Shown here one piece after another: positions 54,894 through 64,000 of a stretch of DNA of 64,000 nucleotides. The number at the start of each line of letters is the position of its first letter. Position 1 is the first letter of the stretch. The notes below the pieces were generated by a model. It saw nothing but the letters and a program-made list of their open reading frames with translations, did not search any database and was not told the DNA's origin. This DNA comes from Mediterraneibacter hominis (lineage in GTDB: Bacteria; Bacillota; Clostridia; Lachnospirales; Lachnospiraceae). The position numbers and the translations under genes were made by a program. Location: positions 62,001 through 126,000 of the forward strand of contig NZ_JACOPF010000004.1 of the NCBI RefSeq assembly GCF_014287475.1, written 5' to 3'.

Positions 54894-54930
54894 AAAAACG
54901 CCTTACAGACTTTCATCTATAAGACGTTCT
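54894..54930 (-). terminator. terminator of efp
   Basis: Imperfect hairpin AACGCCTTAC..GTAAGACGTT type (54897-54928), followed on the minus strand by TTTTTATA, directly after the efp stop. Confidence 0.7.
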
Positions 54931-54950
54931 TGTTCCTACTCCTACGTATG

Positions 54951-55508
54951 TTATACTCTGGACAAGTATTCTCCTGTACGCGTATCAATCTTCAGTATAT
55001 CACCTGTCTCACAGAACAGCGGAACCATAACGGTTGCTCCTGTTTCCACTACAGCCGGCTTGGTAGCTCCCTGTGCTGTATCTCCTTTAAATCCTGGCTC
55101 CGTCTCTGTAATTGCCAGTTCTACAAACAATGGCGGTTCTACAGAGATTACATTTCCATTATGCGAACAAATTTTTACTGTTTCATTTTCCTTTACGAAT
55201 TTCAGTGCATCTCCTACTACTTCTGAGTTCAGTGCAATCTGATCATAGGTCTCAACGTCCATGAAATTATACAGATCACCATCACTATATAAATACTGCA
55301 TATCTTTTCTATCAATATGCGCTTTCGGGAATTTTTCTGTTGGTCTGAATGTCTTCTCAACAACTCCGCCACTGATAATATTTTTTAATTTTGTTCTAAC
55401 AAATGCTGCACCTTTGCCAGGTTTTACATGCTGGAATTCCAAAATCTGATAAATATTTCCGTCTATCTCAACGGTTACACCATTCTTAAATTCTCCTGCT
55501 GCAATCAT
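54951..55508 (-). CDS. efp: elongation factor P
   Basis: A 185-residue three-domain factor that relieves ribosome stalling at proline runs. It begins [18 protein letters not shown]; the tip loop [11 protein letters not shown] carries the Lys that some species modify. The C-terminal signature is [16 protein letters not shown] 55508 follows AAGGAGGA; promoter at 55566-55594. No EF-P modification genes are seen nearby. Confidence 0.96.
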   Translation of the reverse strand: MIAAGEFKNGVTVEIDGNIYQILEFQHVKPGKGAAFVRTKLKNIISGGVVEKTFRPTEKFPKAHIDRKDMQYLYSDGDLYNFMDVETYDQIALNSEVVGDALKFVKENETVKICSHNGNVISVEPPLFVELAITETEPGFKGDTAQGATKPAVVETGATVMVPLFCETGDILKIDTRTGEYLSRV

Positions 55509-55565
55509 TCGTAATCCTCCTTCAACCACGTATTATACGTGTTTTCCTAATATCGACTGTTTATA

Positions 55566-55594
55566 ATTTTATAATAGTTTGCTTCTTTTTTCAA
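55566..55594 (-). promoter_or_regulatory. promoter of efp
   Basis: Minus strand TTGAAA (55589-55594), 17-bp spacer, TAAAAT (55566-55571). Confidence 0.7.
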
Positions 55595-55608
55595 GCCTTT
55601 TTTATCTC

Positions 55609-56106
55609 CTAAGCATTCTTCTTATTATAAAAATGCAACACTAATTTTTCAAGATACCTTTTTAAAACAATCTGTATCTCTTCCTTGGGATGAATTGGTT
55701 TTACCAGAATATTACGGATTCCCGCACGTTTCGCTCCCCATACATCGGTAAACAGTTGATCCCCGATAAATACTGTATTCGTCTGATCTGTTCCCATTAT
55801 TCTCATCGCCTTTATATAATTCTTTACAGAAGGCTTGTGCGCATTGTAAATATAATTTGTTCCAATATCCTGGTTAAACAGCTTCACACGTGCCTCCTGA
55901 TTATTCGATATCAGACAAGAGGAAAACCCTATCTGTTCCAAGCGCTTAAATAATACCTTGGCACGTTTGTCTGCAGGAGCCCCATGTGGAACCAGCGTAT
56001 TGTCTATATCGAATATAACCCCTCTTACACCCTCTTCATACAATTTTTCAAATGGGATGACATATGTAGACTCCATATATGCATCCGGAAAAAAACGTTC
56101 AAACAT
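55609..56106 (-). CDS. YqeG-family HAD-IIIA phosphatase
   Basis: A 165-residue HAD phosphatase with motif I VIFDIDNTLVPHG (DxDxT), motif II Ser in CLISNN, and motif III/IV around KPSVKNYIKAM and FIGDQLFTDVWGAKRAG. It starts with an ATG that shares its A with the stop of the aroQ-aroK fusion (TAATG), so the two are translationally coupled. YqeG relatives include phosphatidylglycerophosphatase candidates; the substrate here is uncertain. Confidence 0.9.
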   Translation of the reverse strand: MFERFFPDAYMESTYVIPFEKLYEEGVRGVIFDIDNTLVPHGAPADKRAKVLFKRLEQIGFSSCLISNNQEARVKLFNQDIGTNYIYNAHKPSVKNYIKAMRIMGTDQTNTVFIGDQLFTDVWGAKRAGIRNILVKPIHPKEEIQIVLKRYLEKLVLHFYNKKNA

Positions 56107-56891
56107 TATTTTCCATTCAACTCCATCAATTTTGTAATTAACTCTTCACATATCTGCAATACTGTTTTATGATCTGTCTGAATTACCACATCTGCGGCCG
56201 CCTCATATTTTTCCCGCCGTTTTTCCATCATCTCTGCAATGACTTCTACATTATTGCGTCCATCCAGTATTGGACGGTCATCACAGTCTTTCACCCGTTC
56301 ATACACCGTCTGAGGGCTTGCTGTGAGTAAAACTACACGCCCGTTTTTCTTCATCTCTTTTACATTCTCTTCCTTAAGAGCAGCCCCTCCGCCGCAGGAA
56401 ATAACGCAATTATTTGTATTCTGCAGTTCTTTTAAAAGCTTTGTCTCCAAGCTGCGAAAATATTCTTCTCCATAAGTCGCAAATATATCCGAAATACTCA
56501 TTTCTTCGCGCTCTTCTATTACCTGATCCATCTCTATGAGACGCATAGCAAACATCGTACTTAAATAATCGGATATGGTAGACTTCCCTGCTCCCATAAA
56601 ACCAATTAATACAATGTTATAATGAAATAGCTTGCGTGCCTGGATCCTCTTGCTATTGCGCATAATTCTTTTAAAGACATCCTGTATCTCTTCCTGATAT
56701 TTGTTTCCTGCAAGCTTTTCTTTTCTTCGCTTCTCCTGCTTTTCTTCCTGTGCCGGCTGTAGGACGGGCATCCCGTATGTTTCTTTATATGCCATAATTT
56801 TTTCAATCACAGCATTTCTTTCCATCAGAGCATCTATAATCTTGTCATCGCATATCGCAAGCTGCTCCCGGTACATCTCCAAATCGTTCAT
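56106..56891 (-). CDS. aroK: chorismate mutase-shikimate kinase fusion
   Basis: A 261-residue bifunctional protein. The N-terminal helical domain (about 1-90) has the AroQ pattern (LAICDDKIIDALMERNAVIEKI) and a linker. A complete shikimate kinase follows from about residue 92: Walker A FMGAGKSTI, EMDQVIEE with the shikimate-binding Asp, an FRSLE segment, SCGGGAALKEE and DDRPILDG lid. It would carry out two steps of the aromatic pathway (shikimate to shikimate-3-phosphate and chorismate to prephenate). Fusions of this type are typical of Lachnospiraceae. Confidence 0.9.
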   Translation of the reverse strand: MNDLEMYREQLAICDDKIIDALMERNAVIEKIMAYKETYGMPVLQPAQEEKQEKRRKEKLAGNKYQEEIQDVFKRIMRNSKRIQARKLFHYNIVLIGFMGAGKSTISDYLSTMFAMRLIEMDQVIEEREEMSISDIFATYGEEYFRSLETKLLKELQNTNNCVISCGGGAALKEENVKEMKKNGRVVLLTASPQTVYERVKDCDDRPILDGRNNVEVIAEMMEKRREKYEAAADVVIQTDHKTVLQICEELITKLMELNGK

Positions 56892-57015
56892 TTTCCTCTT
56901 CCTTTTCTATCACAGCAAATAAAAATATGCCTATTTCAAGCCATATTCGCCAGTGCTTCATAATCTAACATATTATAACAACTTTCCCGCGCGATAGCAA
57001 GAAAATATTCGACCG

Positions 57016-57699
57016 CTATTTTGCCTCCTCTTCTGACCTTTCCATAGCAGCTTTTACATCCCCTTTAAATAGTTCCCACTCCTTCTCATTTTCCACAAAA
57101 TACTTGGGACAATCTTTTCCAGTCACATCATAGTGCCGAATCACTTCATTTTCTGTAAGTCCGAATTTCTCACACAGCCATGCCGTAAGCTGCACCAATG
57201 AACGATACGTCTTTTTTGTGAATTTTCCACTCTTGTCTGGATGGCAGCATTCAATAGACACCGTATCATAATTTCTTTCATTTGATGCATATGCCACCTC
57301 CCATGTAGGAACGCACTGGATAATCTCTCCTTCCAACCCGATTACAAAATTGCTGCTTACAGAAGTTTCTCCGCTATCCTTCAGTCCATTAAAGTAATCT
57401 CTATTCTCCTGTGCTGTTGACCCGGGATTTGCCGTATAGTGAATTACGATTCCCGTTATTCCATTCGTCTCTATGCCTGGCCTGGAATATTCATTGACCT
57501 CTAAAAGCTGCACGTCAATCTCTGGTTTTGACGCATCTACTCTGATGCCGGTATTCTCCCCATTCCTCTTGCACACACAAGAATAGAACAGAAAAACTAT
57601 GGTCAGAATAAAAAGTATGGCAAATCCTATTTTAATATACAGACGCTTTTTTTCTGCTCTTCCTTTATATCTTTTTCTATTGTATTTTTTTCTCTTCAT
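57016..57699 (-). CDS. N-acetylmuramoyl-L-alanine amidase (amidase_2), membrane anchored
   Basis: A 227-residue protein with a very basic N-terminus, one membrane helix (about 21-42) and an extracellular amidase_2 domain. Zinc and catalytic residues: His in IVIHYTANPGS, His in RHYDVTGKDCPKYF, with Cys in the CPKYF position where typical family members have Asp/Lys-rich sequences. The family cuts the MurNAc-L-Ala bond of peptidoglycan. ATG 57699 after GGAGCG. Confidence 0.9.
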   Translation of the reverse strand: MKRKKYNRKRYKGRAEKKRLYIKIGFAILFILTIVFLFYSCVCKRNGENTGIRVDASKPEIDVQLLEVNEYSRPGIETNGITGIVIHYTANPGSTAQENRDYFNGLKDSGETSVSSNFVIGLEGEIIQCVPTWEVAYASNERNYDTVSIECCHPDKSGKFTKKTYRSLVQLTAWLCEKFGLTENEVIRHYDVTGKDCPKYFVENEKEWELFKGDVKAAMERSEEEAK

Positions 57700-57777
57700 T
57701 TGTACGCTCCGCAGTCACTTAATCTCCCCTTATTTTAGCATACTTTACTGCCCGCAATTTATAAGAATTTCTTAAAA

Positions 57778-58242
57778 TCACTTTGCTTTTACGAGGCGTA
57801 TGATATGGTAAATCAACGAACCAAACACAACCACCAAAAAGACAGGGAGAAAAAAGCCTGGAAGATTTTTCCCATTGACAGAATAAATCGTAAGAAAGGA
57901 AAAGACACCTGCCATCTCAAGCTTCACTGTCCCCAATAAATCTTTTAAAATGCGATATACTCTTTCCTTATTTTCCTCCGTCACTTCTACCCCCGTATTC
58001 CAAATTTGAGGGAATTGTTCTATTACGGATATTCCAATATACAGCACCCATCCTACCAGCAGCAGCACAAACAAGGAGCCCTTTCCTGTCATACTATCTA
58101 TTTCTCCGGCGGCATTATAATGTCCCGGTATTTCCTGCGGAATCTTTCCCCATTTAGCAAACAGAAAAAATGTTGTCCCCGCCAGACACACAATACTTAA
58201 AATATTTATCGCCTTGTCAAATTTACTCTTCGTCGGCTTCAT
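57778..58242 (-). CDS. DUF1648-domain membrane protein
   Basis: A 154-residue membrane protein with about four helices. The motif KIPQEIPGHYNAAGEID is the DUF1648 signature (IPxHYNxxGxxD). Family members such as SdpI act as immunity or signalling partners but many are uncharacterised. ATG 58242 after GGAGG; a TTG one codon earlier is less likely. It stands alone. Confidence 0.85.
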   Translation of the reverse strand: MKPTKSKFDKAINILSIVCLAGTTFFLFAKWGKIPQEIPGHYNAAGEIDSMTGKGSLFVLLLVGWVLYIGISVIEQFPQIWNTGVEVTEENKERVYRILKDLLGTVKLEMAGVFSFLTIYSVNGKNLPGFFLPVFLVVVFGSLIYHIIRLVKAK

Positions 58243-58393
58243 CAATTATTCCTCCGTTGCTTCTGTTCAAATATACTTTACTTTATACCACAATTTTGCC
58301 TCAATTCCAAATCTGTTTTCATATGTGAGCTGTAGTAATTCAAATTTTCTTTATTCTGCCAACCTCATTTACGTAATACAGATCTCGTCAATA

Positions 58394-59044
58394 TTATTTA
58401 ATCGTATTTAATGTATGTATCAGTTCTTGTACTTCGATGAAAAATCGGGACAAATGGAAACCATCCGCTACCGCATGATGGATATTCATAGTTAAAGGCA
58501 TGATATATTTCCCTTGTTCCATTTCATACTTCCCCCAAGTAATAACAGGAGCAAGAAAAACACCTTCATCAAATACATGAACATCAAAATGTTTGTATTT
58601 TATCCACGGAATGCAGGTAACATCGAAGGAATTTAAAGGTTGATTTTCTACAAAAGCACGTTTCAATTTATTTTTTTCTTTATCAGCCATAAAACGGCTG
58701 TGAAATTCAAATAAATCATCAGAAAACACCGTGACAAGTTTTGTAAAATTTTCATCTTCCTTGTGAAAATCAACATAAGATGGGGAAACAAAGTCCCATT
58801 TAATCAAGTTTTTCTCTTTATCCCAACTATATTTAAATTCATCATGTGCATTAACAATTTTTGATACAATCCATATCATAGTGGGATAAAATTTCAAACC
58901 ATTATTTCTTGTAAATTCAATCAATTTTGTAACGTCAACGTCCACTGTCAGGCTCATAACAATACGCATATCGTCAATATAGTTTTTAAATAAATTTCCC
59001 CTGCTCCATTCGCTTAAATCAACTCTTATATAATTTTGTTTCAT
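58394..59044 (-). CDS. cat: chloramphenicol acetyltransferase-family protein
   Basis: A 216-residue CAT-fold acetyltransferase. The catalytic motif NIHHAVADGFHLSRFF near the C-terminus holds the active His-His and DG. MIWIVSKIVNAHDEFKYS and FVSPSYVDFHKEDENFTK are further family blocks. The start is ATG 59044, six bases after AGGAGG; the ATG two codons earlier overlaps the RBS. The gene is more AT-rich than its neighbours, with many A/T-ending codons, which suggests horizontal gain. It may confer chloramphenicol resistance or be a relative with another substrate. Confidence 0.85.
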   Translation of the reverse strand: MKQNYIRVDLSEWSRGNLFKNYIDDMRIVMSLTVDVDVTKLIEFTRNNGLKFYPTMIWIVSKIVNAHDEFKYSWDKEKNLIKWDFVSPSYVDFHKEDENFTKLVTVFSDDLFEFHSRFMADKEKNKLKRAFVENQPLNSFDVTCIPWIKYKHFDVHVFDEGVFLAPVITWGKYEMEQGKYIMPLTMNIHHAVADGFHLSRFFIEVQELIHTLNTIK

Positions 59045-59111
59045 TCCCATCCTCCTTTACACTTGAAAATTTTATGTACTCCTCTAAAAATGTGATTTTC
59101 TGCATTTTGAT

Positions 59112-59162
59112 TAAAAGGAGACACTCTGTAAACGTATATCGTTCACAGAATCTCTCCTTTTA
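59112..59162 (-). terminator. terminator of guaB
   Basis: Stem TAAAAGGAGA (59112-59121) with TCTCCTTTTA (59153-59162) plus an inner TCTGT/ACAGA pair, directly after the guaB stop on the minus strand. Confidence 0.8.
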
Positions 59163-59184
59163 TAATCTTTCTTATCCTTTTATT

Positions 59185-60948
<1,764 letters not shown>

Positions 60949-60964
60949 CCAACGGTTATCTGAT

Positions 60965-60993
60965 ATGGTACAAAAATTCAAGGTAATTGTCAA
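60965..60993 (-). promoter_or_regulatory. promoter of guaB, upstream of the repeat
   Basis: Minus strand TTGACA (60988-60993), 17-bp spacer, TACCAT (60965-60970). The predicted transcription start is about 10 bp from the edge of the 278-bp element, so the element would be transcribed as the 5' leader. Confidence 0.7.
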
Positions 60994-61139
60994 TAGATTG
61001 TACAGCCGTATCTGGATTTGATATTGATAATTTTTAAATTCTATTATGAAGCTCTGCTTATAGAACTCCAAGACAGACATCATCGACCAGATCTCTTTCA
61101 TTCGGGAAAATCATTTTTTAACAGAACAAAGTTTCCTAA

Positions 61140-61367
61140 ACAAGAACAAAGTGGGCAAGCCCACTTCAACTCTCCTGCCCCTCAGTCTTGAGGGGCTTGT
61201 CCACTTTGCATGCCGCCGCAATACCGCAAAGCGGTAAAATTTCCTTATTGCGGCGTGCGCAGTCTCCGCTGCCGCTTCGGTCGGTGCTAAACGCGTGCCA
61301 CTGGCACGCAGCACCCCGCCCGGAGAGCTTTTTGTATAATAGGAAATTTATCGAATTTTCCTATTAT
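61140..61367. repeat. chain of hairpins downstream of groEL
   Basis: The gap 60994-61425 holds several strong inverted repeats: 61147-61162 with 61193-61208 (16 bp, one mismatch) enclosing CCCCTCA/TGAGGGG (61178-61195); 61215-61223 with 61246-61254 (GCCGCAATA) enclosing CCGC/GCGG; GTGCCACTGGCAC near 61296-61308; and ATAATAGGAAA with its complement near 61336-61366. GC content is higher than nearby. Reading frames here are short and not convincing. Confidence 0.6.
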
Positions 61368-61373
61368 ATAAAA

Positions 61374-61400
61374 AGAGAAGCCCATCGGACTTCTCTTTCT
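61374..61400 (-). terminator. terminator of groESL
   Basis: Stem AGAGAAG (61374-61380) with CTTCTCT (61390-61396); on the minus strand the stem runs into TTTTTATATAA, a good T tract, 30 bp after the groEL stop. Confidence 0.85.
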
Positions 61401-61425
61401 GCTTCCTATCTTTTGCAAGAATATA

Positions 61426-63084
<1,659 letters not shown>

Positions 63085-63101
63085 TTATAATGTTTATTCA
63101 T

Positions 63102-63386
63102 TTATTCTACAATTGCGAGAATATCATTCTGTTTTACAATGATATATTCTTCTCCTTCAAGCTCTACTTCTGTCCCTGCATATTTGGAATAAATTACTTT
63201 ATCCCCTTCTTTTACCTGCATTTTCACTTCTTTTCCATCTATAATTCCACCAGGTCCAACCGCAATAACTTCTGCTTCCTGTGGCTTTTCTTTCGCCTGG
63301 CCAGGTAAAACAATGCCTGATTTTGTTGTTTCTTCTGCTTCTAACTGTTTTAACACAATTTTGTCACCCAATGGTACTAACTTCAT
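63102..63386 (-). CDS. groS: 10 kDa co-chaperonin GroES
   Basis: A 94-residue lid of GroEL, starting MKLVPLGDKIVLKQ, with the mobile loop EAEETTKSGIVLPGQAKEKP and YSKYAGTEVELEGEEYIIV. ATG 63386 follows GGAGGAAT. First gene of the CIRCE-controlled operon. Confidence 0.98.
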   Translation of the reverse strand: MKLVPLGDKIVLKQLEAEETTKSGIVLPGQAKEKPQEAEVIAVGPGGIIDGKEVKMQVKEGDKVIYSKYAGTEVELEGEEYIIVKQNDILAIVE

Positions 63387-63423
63387 GGTAATTCCTCCTT
63401 AATTTTAGCTTTATAACTTTTTA

Positions 63424-63450
63424 TTAGCACTCATTTATCTCGAGTGCTAA
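63424..63450. promoter_or_regulatory. CIRCE operator (HrcA site) of groESL
   Basis: Perfect TTAGCACTC-N9-GAGTGCTAA, 13 bp downstream of the -10 box and upstream of groES. Confidence 0.97.
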
Positions 63451-63462
63451 CCCCATGAATAT

Positions 63463-63491
63463 AAAATAGCACTCTGCCGACTATTTGTCAA
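63463..63491 (-). promoter_or_regulatory. promoter of groESL
   Basis: Minus strand TTGACA (63486-63491), 17-bp spacer, TATTTT (63463-63468), just upstream of CIRCE. Confidence 0.85.
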
Positions 63492-63527
63492 CAGAGTTTC
63501 TAAATTTTATAATTAGTTTATATTCCA

Positions 63528-63842
63528 TCAACTTATTCCTGTTTCCCGTACATTATAGAATCCGTTTTCAATCCTGAATTTTAGTATATTCCTGTCTTCA
63601 GACTGATACCTTTCTTTTATTACGCCTGTACAGTAAAGTAATTCTGTCCTTGTCGAAATATAACATCTGTATTTTGCATCTAATGAAATCTTGGTCAAAT
63701 CTTTTTCCTTGAGCTCCAACATTACTTCATCTTCTTCCAAATCATACCGTAAAACTCTGCACTGGTGAGTTACCTCATCAAATATCCCGTCCGCCGATAT
63801 GACTTTCTCCATCTTTAAATCCACCGGATTACCTTCGTACAT
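63528..63842 (-). CDS. small hypothetical protein between codY and groES
   Basis: A 104-residue soluble protein beginning MYEGNPVDLKMEKVISADG with a strong AGGAGGAG RBS. The alternating beta pattern (CRVLRYDLEEDEVMLELKE, YRCYISTRTELLYCTGVIKE) resembles the N-terminal part of YcgR/PilZ-type proteins, but no PilZ motif is present. It follows codY by about 60 bp across a weak hairpin. The function is unknown. Confidence 0.75.
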   Translation of the reverse strand: MYEGNPVDLKMEKVISADGIFDEVTHQCRVLRYDLEEDEVMLELKEKDLTKISLDAKYRCYISTRTELLYCTGVIKERYQSEDRNILKFRIENGFYNVRETGIS

Positions 63843-63865
63843 CCTCGCTCCTCCTTCTGTCAGAT

Positions 63866-63893
63866 AAGGGGCATCAGCTTACTGACACCCCTT
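63866..63893 (-). terminator. hairpin after codY
   Basis: Stem AAGGGGCATCAG (63866-63877) with CTGACACCCCTT (63882-63893), one or two mismatches, 4-nt loop, after the codY stop. The T tract is poor, so read-through to the next gene is possible. Confidence 0.55.
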
Positions 63894-63904
63894 CCTTCTC
63901 TTTA

Positions 63905-64000
63905 TTACAAACGTTCTTTTTTAATTCTTTCTAATTCTGTAAATACATAATCATTGAGGACTTTTATATATGTTCCTTTCATCCCTGAGGACCGGGATTC
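63905..64000 (-). CDS. codY: global regulator CodY, C-terminal end only
   Basis: The last 31 codons of a minus-strand gene that enters from the window edge. The encoded end, ESRSSGMKGTYIKVLNDYVF followed by TELERIKKERL, matches the C-terminus of CodY (ESRSLGMKGTYIKVLN in Bacillus). This is the recognition wing of its DNA-binding domain. CodY senses GTP and branched-chain amino acids and represses many nutrient genes. The rest lies outside the window. Confidence 0.85.
   Translation of the reverse strand, partial: ESRSSGMKGTYIKVLNDYVFTELERIKKERL

Noticed and set aside
61111-61314. 67-codon frame in the hairpin region after groEL
   Set aside because: No RBS, made of inverted repeats, Ala/Arg-rich by chance.

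Overview
The window looks like chromosome of a low-to-moderate-GC, Gram-positive, anaerobic Clostridia, most likely a gut Lachnospiraceae. The reasons are strong AGGAGG-type ribosome binding sites, a MurE with the meso-diaminopimelate motif, CodY, HrcA-type CIRCE operators on clpB and groESL, a chorismate mutase-shikimate kinase fusion, Csp-like subtilases, and families typical of that group (DUF5721-, DUF5688- and DUF4358-like proteins). I cannot name the species from sequence alone. Most of it is ordinary housekeeping chromosome, with one accessory catabolic island (about 27.2-38.6 kb), several structured intergenic repeats and a probable acquired acetyltransferase gene.

Layout. 0-6.2 kb (minus): murE (cut by the window edge), an acyltransferase, dinB, clpB with CIRCE. 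6.3-10.1 kb (plus): a c-di-AMP-type regulator (BusR-like) with its operator, then a glycine betaine transporter in which the binding protein is fused in front of the permease. 10.2-12.8 kb (minus): bacteriohemerythrin, NudC, an LspA-like protein and a zinc-ribbon protein with 11-residue LEA-like repeats. 13.0-14.7 kb (plus): a subtilase. 14.8-27.1 kb (minus): UbiB-like kinase plus phasin-like partner, dgkA, cation/proton antiporter, a divergent clpX, ligA, rluF and a four-gene extracellular O-acylation cluster (DHHW, MBOAT, DUF4358, SGNH).

27.2-38.6 kb is the island. FadR- and RpiR-type regulators flank two tandem M20 deacylases/peptidases, a two-subunit membrane carrier and an ornithine cyclodeaminase-like dehydrogenase. 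Divergently there are a DUF4147 glycerate-kinase-like enzyme, an enolase paralogue that has lost key catalytic residues, and a glutamate dehydrogenase-like enzyme. Shared AT-rich operator-like motifs sit in its promoters. I propose it is one import-and-degradation pathway for an N-substituted amino-acid compound; the substrate is unknown.

38.7-64 kb returns to core genes: DUF5721, tsf/rpsB, a VOC protein, an NlpC/P60 hydrolase, a CPBP protease with an AlaX-like editing protein and argS, nfo, a GntR-ABC operon with an unusual leader, an Rpn-type nuclease, azlCD, tRNA-Arg(CCG), a DUF5688 protein, efp, yqeG, the aroQ-aroK fusion, an amidase, a DUF1648 protein, a chloramphenicol acetyltransferase-like gene, guaB, groESL and the 3' end of codY.

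The most unusual non-coding content is (1) a 278-bp element with 26-bp terminal inverted repeats, present twice with one base difference, one copy lying between the guaB promoter and guaB so that it should be the mRNA leader; (2) a second repeat family with conserved ends found directly after two stop codons; (3) a three-fold repeated leader behind a promoter whose spacer contains a run of eight C; and (4) a chain of hairpins downstream of groEL.
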